From JBQTKD01 sp052389435 (GTDB lineage Bacteria > Actinomycetota > Actinomycetes > Sporichthyales > Sporichthyaceae), in contig JBQTIB010000076.1 of NCBI GenBank assembly GCA_052389435.1, forward strand, positions 1-64,000: a stretch of 64,000 bases of DNA. Reading direction: 5' to 3'. The notes under the pieces are model-generated. The model was not told the origin of the DNA, searched no databases, and worked only from the letters and a program-made list of their open reading frames with translations. Positions 22,979 to 31,895 of the stretch are shown here, piece after piece (position 1 is the stretch's first letter; the number at the start of each line of letters is the position of its first letter). Made by a program: the position numbers and the translations under genes.

Positions 22979-25443
22979 CCCTCGTCGGCCACGCGTCGAG
23001 CTGGGTGGGCGATCGCCTCGGCGTCGAGATCGTCGCCCACCGCACGCCGGCCGGCGTGGCGATGGCCGATCTCGTCGAACTCGCGCTGCGGCGCAATCCG
23101 CGGCGCGCGCACCTGCTGGTCTCCCTCGTCCTCGGCAAGCACGTGCCGGTCGACCCGCGCGTCGTCCACGGCAACGGCCTCGCCCTCGGTGCCCTGGCGG
23201 CCGAGTATCTGACGGTTAATCAGAGATCTGGTCTACTGGTGCTCGGCAACGCCGAGACCGCCACCGGCCTGGGCCACAGCGTCGCCGACGCCCTCGACGC
23301 GACCTACCTGCACTCCACCCGCCGCCCGCATCCGGCGCTGCCGATCGCCGAAGCCTTCACCGAGGCGCACTCGCACGCCCCTGGCCACCTCGTGCAGCCC
23401 CTCGACCCGCGGCTGCTGCACGACGCGCGGACCGTGGTCCTCGTCGACGACGAACTCACCACCGGTGCCACGGCGGTGGAGACCGTCGCAGCCCTGGAAC
23501 GGTTGAGCCCGGGCCGCGCGTACGTGGTCGCCTGCCTGCTGGACATGCGTGCGGAGGTCGACCGCGAGCGGGTGGCGCGGGCCGCCGCCTCGCTCGGCGT
23601 GCGCATCGACGTCATCGCCCTCGCCGCCGGCGAGGTCCTGCTGCCGGAAGGACTCGCGGCCGAGGCCGCCGCGCTCATCGCCGTCGGCGACACCGCGCCG
23701 CCCGCGCCGGTTTCGTCGGGCACGGCGGTTTCGTCGGGCACGGCGCCTGCCGGCACCCACGGGACCGTCGCTTCCCTGGAGCTCGCGTGGCCCTCGGGCC
23801 TGCCGGTGGGCGGGCGGCACGGGTTTACCGGCGAGCACCGGGCAGCCCTGGAAGCGGCCCTGCCCGGGCTGGCCGCCTCCCTCGCCGCCGCCCTGGCGCC
23901 GCACGGCGCCGTCGCCGGTCGCGTCCTCGTGCTCGGCGTCGAAGAGTTGATGTACGCCCCGACCCGGCTGGCCGCCGCGCTCGCCGACGCGCACCCCGCG
24001 GCCGACGTCCGCGTGTCCACGACCACGCGTTCGCCCGTCTTCGCCCGCGACGTCGACGGATACCCGATCCGCACCCGCCTCGCCTTTCCCGCCCACGACG
24101 GCACCGACGGCGAGCGCTTCGCCTACAACGTCGCGCCTCCCGCGGGCCACGACCCGTTCGACGCGATCGTCCTGGTCCTGGACCCGCCCGCGGACAGCCC
24201 CGAACTCCGCGCCCCCGGCGGCCTCCTGGAACAGCTCCGAGCGGTCACCCCCCGAGTCCTCGTGTGCCACCTCCCCGAAACACCCCCCGACGTCCGCTCA
24301 ACCGTGAGCCATGGGTCACGATCGAGCGGACGCCGCGAGCTTCCGGAGCCGCTGCGAGGGCCCGCGTTCGGGTCCTACGACCCCGACGAGGTCGGCTGGC
24401 TGCTCAAGGACCTGTCCGACGTCAAGCTCGAGGCGCCCACCGAGCAGCGCGAGGCCGCGGTGCAGTCCGGCCGCGCGCACTACGCGGAGTCGTTGCCGAT
24501 CGAGTACCAGCCCGGCCCGGAGTACCTCGAACTGTTCGAGGCGACCCTGGCCCGCACCGCCGCCCGGGTCGCGCACTCGGTCGGGGTCGTCGCCGAGTCG
24601 ATCGTCGAGCACCGCGGCCGCGACGTCGTCCTGGTGAGCCTGGCCCGGGCGGGCACGCCCGTCGGGATCCTGCTGCGGCGCTGGCTCGCCCGCTCGGGAG
24701 CGGCGCCGGACCACTACGCGGTCAGCATCGTCCGCGGGCGGGGCATCGACCCGGTCGCGCTGCGTTGGCTCGCCGAGCGCTACGACCCGGCCGACGTGGT
24801 GTTCGTCGACGGCTGGACCGGCAAGGGCGCGATCGCGACCGAACTCGAGGCCGCGCTCGCCGCCCACGCCGTCGGCGGGAGCGGGGGCGCGCGCTTCGAC
24901 CCACAGCTCGCGGTCCTGGCCGACCCGGGCTCCGCCGCCGCGCTGGTCGGCACCCGTCGGGACCTGCTGATCCCCTCGGCCTGCCTGAACTCGACGGTCA
25001 GCGGCCTGGTCTCGCGGACCGTGCTGCGGGCCGACCTGATCGGCGAGAACGACTTCCACGGCGCGAAGTTCCACGCGCATCTGCGGGACTGCGACTCCTC
25101 GGCCGAGTTCCTCGACGCGGTGAGCGCCCACTTCGACGCCGCCGCTCCGAGCGTCGCCGCCGCGCCGCTGCTGCCGGTCACCTGGGCGGGCCGCGCCGTG
25201 GTGGAGGAGATCTGCCGCGACGAGGGCGTCGACGACTCGAACTTCGTCAAGCCGGGCGTCGGCGAAACCACCCGCGTGCTGCTGCGCCGCATCCCGGACA
25301 AGATCCTGTTCGCGCCCGACGCCGATCCGGAGGACGTCGCGCACGTCCGCCTGCTCGCCGAGGAGCGCGGCGTTCCCACCGCCGAGCGGCCCGGTCTGCC
25401 GTACCAGTGCGTCGGCCTGATCAGAACCCTGGGGCGAATGTGA
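22975..25443 (+). CDS. fusion: phosphoribosyltransferase-TRSP protein + StiP-type (PRTase/PELOTA) protein
   Basis: One uninterrupted 822-residue frame covers what are usually two Ter-operon genes. Residues 1-230 form a PRTase-like domain with TVVLVDDELTTGATAVETV as the PRPP-binding loop. Residues about 260-430 are TRSP-like (LVLGVEELMYAPTRLAAAL, TRSPVFARDVDGYPIRTRL). From about residue 460 a StiP-like region begins: GSYDPDEVGWLLKDLSDV, then VLVSLARAGTPVGILLRRWL and a C-terminal nucleic-acid-binding-like part. GTG at 24304 lies in frame near the junction, so a separate StiP product could also be made. In Ter systems these proteins are predicted to act in a nucleotide- or RNA-related stress response. 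Confidence 0.82.
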   Translation: MTLVGHASSWVGDRLGVEIVAHRTPAGVAMADLVELALRRNPRRAHLLVSLVLGKHVPVDPRVVHGNGLALGALAAEYLTVNQRSGLLVLGNAETATGLGHSVADALDATYLHSTRRPHPALPIAEAFTEAHSHAPGHLVQPLDPRLLHDARTVVLVDDELTTGATAVETVAALERLSPGRAYVVACLLDMRAEVDRERVARAAASLGVRIDVIALAAGEVLLPEGLAAEAAALIAVGDTAPPAPVSSGTAVSSGTAPAGTHGTVASLELAWPSGLPVGGRHGFTGEHRAALEAALPGLAASLAAALAPHGAVAGRVLVLGVEELMYAPTRLAAALADAHPAADVRVSTTTRSPVFARDVDGYPIRTRLAFPAHDGTDGERFAYNVAPPAGHDPFDAIVLVLDPPADSPELRAPGGLLEQLRAVTPRVLVCHLPETPPDVRSTVSHGSRSSGRRELPEPLRGPAFGSYDPDEVGWLLKDLSDVKLEAPTEQREAAVQSGRAHYAESLPIEYQPGPEYLELFEATLARTAARVAHSVGVVAESIVEHRGRDVVLVSLARAGTPVGILLRRWLARSGAAPDHYAVSIVRGRGIDPVALRWLAERYDPADVVFVDGWTGKGAIATELEAALAAHAVGGSGGARFDPQLAVLADPGSAAALVGTRRDLLIPSACLNSTVSGLVSRTVLRADLIGENDFHGAKFHAHLRDCDSSAEFLDAVSAHFDAAAPSVAAAPLLPVTWAGRAVVEEICRDEGVDDSNFVKPGVGETTRVLLRRIPDKILFAPDADPEDVAHVRLLAEERGVPTAERPGLPYQCVGLIRTLGRM

Positions 25444-25484
25444 CGGCGCCGAACGTGACGGCGCCGAAGGTGACGGCGCCGCAG
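25440..25484 (+). repeat. three 15-bp tandem units each carrying a GTG start codon
   Basis: GTGACGGCGCCG followed by AAC, AAG and CAG forms units at 25440-25454, 25455-25469 and 25470-25484. They encode VTAPN-VTAPK-VTAPQ at the N-terminus of the HAD protein and supply three possible start codons. Confidence 0.8.
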
Positions 25485-26300
25485 CTGACACCGCGTCCGA
25501 TCGTCGCAGTCGATCTCGACCGCACGCTGATCTACAGCGCCGCCGCGCTCGGCCTGCCGGTCGGCCCGTCGCTCCAGACCCCGCCGCGGCTCGTGGTCGC
25601 CGAGATCTACGAGGGCCGGCCGATCTCCTTCCTCACCACCCGGGCCGTGGGGCTGCTCGAAGAGCTGCGGGCCGTCGCCGAGTTCGTGCCCTGCACGACC
25701 CGCACGATCGCGCAGTACGAGCGGGTTCAGCTCGTCGAGGGTGTCCCGTCCTACGCCATCACCACCAACGGCGGGCGGATTCTCCTCGAGGGACGGGAGT
25801 GCCCCGACTGGACCGCGAGCGTCGCGGCGACGGTCGCGGCCGGCAGCGCGCCGCTGCCGGAGATCGCCGAGCACCTCGCGAAGATCGCCGATCCGCTCTG
25901 GATTCGCGCGAACAAGGTCGCCGAGGACCTGTTCTGCTACCTGCTGGTGAACCGCGACGAGCTGCCGCCCGCGTTCGTCTCCGACCTCACCGAGTGGTGC
26001 GCCGCCGCGGGCTGGGAGGTCTCGCTGCAGGGTCGCAAGCTCTACGTCGTTCCGCGGGCGTTGACCAAGGGCGCCGCCGCCGCCGAAATCGTCCGGCGCA
26101 CCGGGGCGAAGGCCCTGTTCGCGGCGGGCGACGCGCTGCTCGACGCGCCGCTGCTCGAGGCGGCCGACCTCGGCGTCCGGCCGGCCCACGGCGAACTGCA
26201 CGACCTCGGCTGGACGCGCCCGCACGTGGCCGTCACCGGGCAGGCGGGCGTGTTCGCGGGCGAGGAGATCCTCACGGCCCTCCTCGCCGCCTGCGACTAA
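25440..26300 (+). CDS. HAD-superfamily phosphatase of the Ter operon
   Basis: This 286-residue HAD hydrolase has the nucleophile motif VAVDLDRTLIYS (D-x-D-x-T) near residue 21, a substrate-cap region and the C-terminal acidic motif ALFAAGDALLDAPLLEAADL. Ter operons commonly contain such a phosphatase after the PRTase and StiP genes, pointing to a shared metabolite. The start lies in three tandem 15-base units each beginning GTG ACG GCG CCG, so GTG at 25440, 25455 and 25470 are all in frame. The first overlaps the StiP stop (GTGA) and is chosen. Confidence 0.88.
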   Translation: MTAPNVTAPKVTAPQLTPRPIVAVDLDRTLIYSAAALGLPVGPSLQTPPRLVVAEIYEGRPISFLTTRAVGLLEELRAVAEFVPCTTRTIAQYERVQLVEGVPSYAITTNGGRILLEGRECPDWTASVAATVAAGSAPLPEIAEHLAKIADPLWIRANKVAEDLFCYLLVNRDELPPAFVSDLTEWCAAAGWEVSLQGRKLYVVPRALTKGAAAAEIVRRTGAKALFAAGDALLDAPLLEAADLGVRPAHGELHDLGWTRPHVAVTGQAGVFAGEEILTALLAACD

Positions 26301-26309
26301 CCTGGCGAC

Positions 26310-27761
26310 GTGCCCGGTAAGCCTTTCGACAACGTCTCGCGCAAACTGCGTGGGCACGAGGCGAAGGAACAGGCCGCCCGCGCCGCGCAGGACGCCGCCG
26401 CGGATGCGTTCTACCGGATGGACCGCGCCAGCCGGGACCTCGCGCTGCAGGTCGAGTCGGTCGTCGCGTCGGGGGAAGATCCGGCGGTCGCCCGGAAGCT
26501 GAGCACCGAGTACGACCCGATCAAGGCCGAGGCCGAGTTCCGCTCCCAGCGCTATCTCGCGACGCTCGACGCGCACCCCGTCGGCGACACGACGCCGTTG
26601 GACCGGCTGTACGCGGCGACCCAGGCCTACCGGCAGGCCACCGGCGACCTGTCCGAGTGGGCCGCCAAGCTCGAGGAGTTCCTCGATCGGCACGTGCCGA
26701 CCTTCGCTCGCACCACCGCGGCACTCGACCGTCTCGGCACCCACGTGCAGCGGGCCACCACCCGATTGCAGGAGGCACGGGCCGCCGTCGCGGCCTTGGC
26801 CGAGGCCGGGACGCCGCTGGGCGAGGCGGCCGCGGCCCTGGACCGCGCGGAGGCGGCAGCGGCCGAACTGGCGGCGGCGACCGGCAACAGGCCGGTGCCC
26901 GAGGTGATCGCGCTCGCCGACCGGGCCACGCTGGCCGCGGAGGCCGTCCGGTCCGCGACGACCGAGGCGAGCGCGTGGGCCGAGGCCGCGGCGCGCGATG
27001 CCCAGGCCCGGGCCGAGCGGGAGGCTCGCGAGGCGCAGGCGCGTGCGGAGGCCGAAGCCCGCGCGGAGCGGGCCCGCGCCGAAGCGCAGGCTCGCGAGGC
27101 GCAGGCGCGCGCCGAGGCCGAGGCCCGCGAGGCCGCCCGGCGTGCCGAACTCCAGGCGCGCCGCGCCGCCGAACTCGCCGCGTTGGCCGAGGCGGCGCCC
27201 AAGCGGATGTCCTCGCTGCGTACGCGCCGCGACGCCCTCGCGTTCCGCGCGGAGAAGATCGAGGACACGCTGCGCGGGCTGCGCCGCGATTGGTCGGAGG
27301 GCAACTGGGCCGACCTGGTCGACGTCGGCCCGCGGGTGGCCGAACACCTCGCGGCGGCCGACGCAGACCTGGCGGAGGCCAGAACCGCGGGGGAGGCGGG
27401 GGACTGGCAGCGCACCGACTCGGCCCTACGCGCGGCCACGGAGCGGCTCACCGCGGCGGCAGGCCGGCTCGAGGACCTGACGGCACGTCACGAACTGCTC
27501 GTCGCGGCCCGGAACGGCTCCGCCGAACTCCTCGGGCAGGTGCGTTTCAAGCTGCGCGACGCCCAGCGTCTGGTCATGGACGGCCGCACCGAACCGCCGC
27601 AGCCGTGGGCGGGCGAACTCGACGGCCTCGTCGCCAGACTCGAGGCCACCGGCGGCGTCCTCGAGGGCGTGCACCCCGACTTCTGGGGCTACCGCAGCGA
27701 ACTGACCGCGATCGCCGATGCCGTCGCCGACTTCGTGCGGCGCTTCAACGCGGCCGGCTAG
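26310..27761 (+). CDS. coiled-coil protein at the end of the Ter operon, function unknown
   Basis: I do not recognise a defined domain in this 483-residue, largely helical protein. Residues about 225-305 are an uninterrupted A/R/E-rich helix with heptad-like periodicity (AEREAREAQARAEAEARAE and similar), expected to form a long coiled coil or single alpha-helix. Flanking regions are also helical, with no membrane segment or signal peptide. It starts at GTG 26310, 9 bases after the HAD stop, so it is almost certainly cotranscribed with the Ter genes. A scaffold for the TerD/TerC complex is possible but purely inferred. Its stop overlaps the convergent lipoyl gene by 4 bp. Confidence 0.75.
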   Translation: MPGKPFDNVSRKLRGHEAKEQAARAAQDAAADAFYRMDRASRDLALQVESVVASGEDPAVARKLSTEYDPIKAEAEFRSQRYLATLDAHPVGDTTPLDRLYAATQAYRQATGDLSEWAAKLEEFLDRHVPTFARTTAALDRLGTHVQRATTRLQEARAAVAALAEAGTPLGEAAAALDRAEAAAAELAAATGNRPVPEVIALADRATLAAEAVRSATTEASAWAEAAARDAQARAEREAREAQARAEAEARAERARAEAQAREAQARAEAEAREAARRAELQARRAAELAALAEAAPKRMSSLRTRRDALAFRAEKIEDTLRGLRRDWSEGNWADLVDVGPRVAEHLAAADADLAEARTAGEAGDWQRTDSALRAATERLTAAAGRLEDLTARHELLVAARNGSAELLGQVRFKLRDAQRLVMDGRTEPPQPWAGELDGLVARLEATGGVLEGVHPDFWGYRSELTAIADAVADFVRRFNAAG

Positions 27762-27994
27762 GCCTCGATCCGCGCGATCGGGGCGCCCTGCAGGACGTTG
27801 GCCTCGACGTCGACCAGCAGGCGGACGACGCCGGACGCCGGGGCCTCGATGGTGCCGATCGCCTTGCTGACCGTCACCTCGGCCAGATCCTGCCCCGCCG
27901 ACACGCGGTCGCCGTCGGCGACGAGCCAGGACGTCAACGTCCCGCCCGCGTCGGGATAGTCGGCGGAGATCGTCGGAAAGAGCACCTCGGTCAC
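27758..27994 (-). CDS. stand-alone lipoyl/biotinyl-domain protein
   Basis: This 78-residue protein is nothing but a lipoyl-type domain: a start resembling E2 proteins (MTEVLFPTISADYPDAGG), ADGDRVSAGQDLAEVTVSKA with the probable modified lysine in VSKA, and GTIEAPASGVVRLLV. E2 lipoyl domains read DKA rather than SKA at the site, and biotin domains MKM, so lipoylation is more likely. No partner E1, E2 or E3 gene is nearby. It runs opposite to the Ter operon and divergent from tsaD, with 52 bases between starts. Confidence 0.8.
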   Translation of the reverse strand: MTEVLFPTISADYPDAGGTLTSWLVADGDRVSAGQDLAEVTVSKAIGTIEAPASGVVRLLVDVEANVLQGAPIARIEA

Positions 27995-28046
27995 GCGCCG
28001 AGACTATCCGCGACAATGGGAGGGAACCGGGCGGACGTGGAGGGGA

Positions 28047-29087
28047 ATGGCTGTGGCGATCGTGGTGGGCATCGAGACCTCGTGCGACGAGACCGGCGTC
28101 GGGATCGTGCGCGACGGCGAACTCATCGGCTCCGCGCTGGCCTCGAGCATGGACGAGCACGCCCGGTTCGGCGGCGTGGTGCCCGAGGTCGCGGCCCGCG
28201 CGCACCTCGAAGCCCTCGTGCCCACGGTGAAGGCGGCGTTCGACCAGGCCGGGATCACCCCGGACGACGTGGACGCGATCGCCGTGACGGCCGGCCCCGG
28301 CCTGGCCACCGCGCTGCAGGTGGGCCTCGCCGCCGCCAAGGCCTACTCCATCGCCTGGGACGTCCCGCTCTACGGCGTCCACCACCTCGCGGGCCACGTC
28401 GCCGCGGACACCCTGGCCCACGGCCCGCTGCCCGAGCGGTGCATCGTGCTGATCGTCTCGGGCGGGCACACCTCCCTGTTGGAGGTGCGCGACCTCGTCG
28501 CGGACCCCATCGAGCACCTCGGCGACACCCTCGACGACGCCGCCGGCGAGGCCTTCGACAAGGTCGGGCGCGTACTCGGCCTGCCCTTCCCCGGCGGCCC
28601 GTGGATCGATCGCGCGGCCAAGGAGGGCAATCCGGACGCGATCGCCTTTCCGCGCGGGCTGATGCGCCCGAAGGACCCGCCCTTCGAGTTCTCCTTCTCC
28701 GGTCTCAAAACCGCCGTTGCGCGCTGGGTCGAGCGCGAGCAGAAGGAAGACCGGGAGATTCCGACGAACGACGTCGCCGCGAGCTTTCAGCAGGCCGTCG
28801 TCGACGTGCTCGTCGACAAGTCGCTGCGCGCCTGCAGAGAACGCGGCTGCACCGACCTGATCGTCGTCGGGGGAGTCGCCGCCAACTCCCGCCTGCGGGA
28901 GGTCGCCGCCGAGCGGTGCGCCGCGGCGGGGGTCAACCTGCGTCTGCCCGCGCTGCGCTACTGCACCGACAACGGGGCCATGATCGCCGCCGTCGGGCAC
29001 CTTCTGTTCGCCTCCGGCGCACCGGCCGACGGCCTCGGGCTCGGTGCGGACCCGTCCGCGGAACTGCGCGGTGCAGCCCTGGTCTGA
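28047..29087 (+). CDS. tsaD: tRNA N6-threonylcarbamoyladenosine transferase TsaD
   Basis: This 346-residue ASKHA-fold protein transfers the threonylcarbamoyl group to A37 of ANN-decoding tRNAs. It has VVGIETSCDETGVGIV at the N-terminus, the Kae1 signature including YGVHHLAGHVAAD with the metal-binding histidines, IVLIVSGGHTSLLEV and PFEFSFSGLKTAVARWV. The ATG at 28047 follows GGAGGGGA. The usual partners tsaE, tsaB and rimI, normally just upstream in actinomycetes, are absent; the Ter operon occupies that side. Single-gene arrangement here therefore suggests rearrangement. Confidence 0.96.
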   Translation: MAVAIVVGIETSCDETGVGIVRDGELIGSALASSMDEHARFGGVVPEVAARAHLEALVPTVKAAFDQAGITPDDVDAIAVTAGPGLATALQVGLAAAKAYSIAWDVPLYGVHHLAGHVAADTLAHGPLPERCIVLIVSGGHTSLLEVRDLVADPIEHLGDTLDDAAGEAFDKVGRVLGLPFPGGPWIDRAAKEGNPDAIAFPRGLMRPKDPPFEFSFSGLKTAVARWVEREQKEDREIPTNDVAASFQQAVVDVLVDKSLRACRERGCTDLIVVGGVAANSRLREVAAERCAAAGVNLRLPALRYCTDNGAMIAAVGHLLFASGAPADGLGLGADPSAELRGAALV

Positions 29088-29110
29088 GCGGGCATGCGGG
29101 ATCGACTGGA

Positions 29111-29149
29111 CAGTTTCAAACTGAAGTCGATAATATTTGTTTAGATTGG
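29111..29149 (+). promoter_or_regulatory. AT-rich promoter/operator region of the sulfate transporter
   Basis: This is one of the few AT-rich patches of the window. CAGTTT-C-AAACTG (29111-29123) is an inverted repeat, followed by ATAATATTTGTTTAGATT containing plausible -10 elements about 50-60 bases before the substrate-binding protein start. It probably holds the promoter and an operator for the four-gene sulfate operon; the regulator is not identifiable from sequence. Confidence 0.45.
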
Positions 29150-29199
29150 TGCGCCCGCCGGCTCGCCGCATCCCGCTGCAATCTCGGAGCAACCCCGTC

Positions 29200-30231
29200 A
29201 TGCGCAAGCGCCTCGCCCTGTCCTTCGCCGCCCTCGCCACCTCGCTCTTGGCGGCCTGCGGCGGCGCCTCCGACGTCGTCAGATCCGCAGCAGGCCCTCG
29301 GGAGTCCGCGCCGGCGGCCTCCTCCGGCAGCAGCCTCGCGCTCGTCGCGTTCGCGGTTCCCAAGGTCGGCTTCGACAGACTGATCCCGGCCTTCAACGCC
29401 ACCCCGGCCGGCCAGGGCGTGTTCTTCAGCCAGTCCTACGGCGCCTCGGGCGACCAGTCCCGCAAGGTCGAGTCCGGGCTACCGACGGACCTCGTCCTGT
29501 TCTCCCTCGAGCCGGACGTGACCCGCCTGGTCAAGGCCGGGCTCGTGGACGAGAACTGGAAGGAGGGCCAGTACCGGGGCGTTCCGGCCAGCTCCGTGGT
29601 CACCCTGGTGGTGCGCAAGGGCAATCCGAAGCAGATCGACGACTGGGACGACCTGGCCCGCGACGACGTCAAGATCGTCAGCCCGAACCCGTTCAGTTCC
29701 GGCTCGGCCAAGTGGAACCTGCTCGCTCCGTACCTGTTCAAGAGCAACGGCGGCACGGACCGGCAGGCCGGCCTCGACCTCGTCTCCGGCATCGTGCGCA
29801 ACCTCGAAGGCCAACCCAAGTCCGGCCGCGAGGCCACCGAACTGTTCACCAGCGGCATCGGCGACGTCCTGCTCTCCTACGAAAACGAAGCCCTGCTGAT
29901 CGAGGCCGAGGGCAAAGACGTCGAACACGTCACCCCGCCGACCACCCTGCTGATCGAGAACCCGTTCGCGATCGCGAAGAACACCAAGTCGCGCACGGCC
30001 GCCGAGGCCTTCCGGGACTTCCTCTACTCCGACGAGGGCCAGCGACTCTGGGGCCAGGCCGGGTTCCGCCCGGTCAACCCGAGGATCCTCGGGGAGTTCG
30101 CGGACAAGTACCCGACCCCGAGCAAGCTCTACCGGATCGACGAGGTCGGGGGCTGGGACAGCGTCAACGCCGACCTGTTCGATCCGACCAACGGCCTCAT
30201 CGCCACGATCTACGACACCGCGAACCAGTGA
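29200..30231 (+). CDS. sulfate ABC transporter substrate-binding lipoprotein
   Basis: This 343-residue exported protein captures sulfate (or thiosulfate) outside the membrane for CysTWA. The lipobox LATSLLAACGG places the anchored cysteine at about residue 20. Family blocks include FFSQSYGASGDQSRKVESGL near residue 70, SLEPDVTRLVKAGLVDENW, IVSPNPFSSGSAKWNLLAPY and LLIENPFAIAKN. ATG at 29200 is chosen because it begins a proper lipoprotein signal; an upstream in-frame TTG would add 21 arginine/proline-rich residues. The TGA overlaps the cysT GTG. Confidence 0.93.
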   Translation: MRKRLALSFAALATSLLAACGGASDVVRSAAGPRESAPAASSGSSLALVAFAVPKVGFDRLIPAFNATPAGQGVFFSQSYGASGDQSRKVESGLPTDLVLFSLEPDVTRLVKAGLVDENWKEGQYRGVPASSVVTLVVRKGNPKQIDDWDDLARDDVKIVSPNPFSSGSAKWNLLAPYLFKSNGGTDRQAGLDLVSGIVRNLEGQPKSGREATELFTSGIGDVLLSYENEALLIEAEGKDVEHVTPPTTLLIENPFAIAKNTKSRTAAEAFRDFLYSDEGQRLWGQAGFRPVNPRILGEFADKYPTPSKLYRIDEVGGWDSVNADLFDPTNGLIATIYDTANQ

Positions 30232-31085
30232 CCGTTCTCGACGTCCCCGCCCCCGCCGCGGCGCCCCCGCCGCCGCGGCGCACGCCGCGACAGACGTTGG
30301 TCGGCGGCGTCGGCCCCCTCGGCGTCGGTGTGGCGACGCTCTGGCTCTCGGTCATCGTGCTGCTGCCGTTGGCGGCGGTCGCGGCGAAGTCGATCGAGAA
30401 CGGACCCGCCGGCTTCTGGGACGCCGTCAGCGCGCCCTCGGCACGGGCCGCGTTGACCTTCACCCTCGCCGTTTCGCTGGTCGTCGCGCTGATCAACGTC
30501 GTCGTCGGCACGTTGATCGCCTGGGTGCTGGTCCGCGACGAGTTCGCCGGCAAGGGCGTCGTCAACGCCCTGATCGACCTGCCCTTCGCGCTGCCGACGA
30601 TCGTTGCCAGCATCGTGCTGCTCGGCCTCTACGGCCCGCAGTCGCCGATCGACCTCAACCTGTTCGCCACCAAACCGGCCGTTGCCCTCGCGTTGCTGTT
30701 CGTGACGCTGCCGTTCGTCGTGCGGACCGTGCAACCGGTGCTGATGGAGATCGATCGCGAGGCGGAGGAGGCCGCCGCCTCGCTCGGCGCCTCCAACTTC
30801 ACGATCCTGCGACGCATCGTCGCGCCCGCGCTCGCCCCGGCGCTCCTGTCGGGCGCGGGCCTGGCGTTCGCCCGCGCCATCGGCGAGTTCGGTTCCGTCG
30901 TGTTGATCGGCGGCGGCATCCCGCGCGACACCCAGGTCGCCTCGCAGTACATCGCCCAGCAGATCGAGGGCGACCGTCCGGTCAACGCCGCCGCCGTCGC
31001 CGTCGCGCTGCTCGCGATCTCCTTCGTGGTCCTGTTCGTCCTGCGCATGCTCGGCTCCCGGGCCGGGCACCGGGAGGGCAGCTGA
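30228..31085 (+). CDS. cysT: sulfate ABC transporter permease CysT
   Basis: This 285-residue inner-membrane permease has a proline-rich N-terminal tail and about six helices. The EAA loop reads REAEEAAASLGASNFTILRR, where the CysA ATPase docks, and LPFALPTIVASIVLLGLYG precedes it. It pairs with CysW to form the channel. GTG at 30228 overlaps the preceding stop, indicating translational coupling. Confidence 0.95.
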   Translation: MTVLDVPAPAAAPPPPRRTPRQTLVGGVGPLGVGVATLWLSVIVLLPLAAVAAKSIENGPAGFWDAVSAPSARAALTFTLAVSLVVALINVVVGTLIAWVLVRDEFAGKGVVNALIDLPFALPTIVASIVLLGLYGPQSPIDLNLFATKPAVALALLFVTLPFVVRTVQPVLMEIDREAEEAAASLGASNFTILRRIVAPALAPALLSGAGLAFARAIGEFGSVVLIGGGIPRDTQVASQYIAQQIEGDRPVNAAAVAVALLAISFVVLFVLRMLGSRAGHREGS

Positions 31086-31895
31086 GTGCAGACCTCCACG
31101 ACCGCGAAGATCACCCTGCGCACGATCGCGCTCGGCTATCTGTTCGCGCTGCTCGCGATCCCGCTCGGCGTCGTGTTCTGGCGCACCTTCGAAAACGGCT
31201 TCACCGCCTTCTACGAATCGATCACGACGCCGGCGGCGATCTCCGCGTTGAGCATGTCGCTGACGATCGTCGCGATCGTGGTGCCGCTCAACGTCGTCTT
31301 CGGCATCGTCGTCGCGCTCGCCCTGGCCCGCGGGCGCTTCCGGGGCCGAGGGCTGCTGCAGGCCGTCGTCGACCTGCCGTTCGCGGTCTCGCCGGTCATC
31401 GTCGGCGTCTCGCTGCTGCTGCTGTGGGGCGTCAACGGCTGGTTCGGGGCTCTGGCGGACGTGGGAATCCGGGTGATCTTCTCCCTGCCCGGCATGGTGC
31501 TCGCGACGATCTTCGTGACGCTTCCGTTCGTCGTACGCGAAGTGGAACCGGTGCTGCACGAAATCGGCAACGAACAGGAACAGGCCGCGGCGACCCTGGG
31601 CGCGAACCGGTGGCAGACCTTCTGGCGGATCACCCTTCCCTCGATCCGCTGGGGCCTGGTCTACGGGATCGTGCTCACCGTGGCCCGCGCGCTCGGCGAG
31701 TTCGGCGCGCTCATCGTCGTCGCGGGCGGCGTGCCGGGGGAGTCGCAGACCCTCACGCTGCTCGTGCACGCTCGGTACGTCGACGACCGCAACACCTTCG
31801 GCGCCTTCTCGGCCGCCACGCTGCTCATGTCCATCGCCCTGATCACCCTTTTGCTCATGACCCTGGTGAACCGACGGAAAGAGATCGCGAAGTGA
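31086..31895 (+). CDS. cysW: sulfate ABC transporter permease CysW
   Basis: This 269-residue permease is homologous to CysT, with DLPFAVSPVIVGVSLLLLWG and the ATPase-docking EAA loop EQEQAAATLGANRWQTFWRI. A GxxGE segment (ALGEFGALIVVAGG) follows, as in sulfate permeases. GTG at 31086 directly abuts the cysT stop codon, and its own stop overlaps cysA. The order sbp-cysT-cysW-cysA is the standard sulfate operon. Confidence 0.95.
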   Translation: MQTSTTAKITLRTIALGYLFALLAIPLGVVFWRTFENGFTAFYESITTPAAISALSMSLTIVAIVVPLNVVFGIVVALALARGRFRGRGLLQAVVDLPFAVSPVIVGVSLLLLWGVNGWFGALADVGIRVIFSLPGMVLATIFVTLPFVVREVEPVLHEIGNEQEQAAATLGANRWQTFWRITLPSIRWGLVYGIVLTVARALGEFGALIVVAGGVPGESQTLTLLVHARYVDDRNTFGAFSAATLLMSIALITLLLMTLVNRRKEIAK

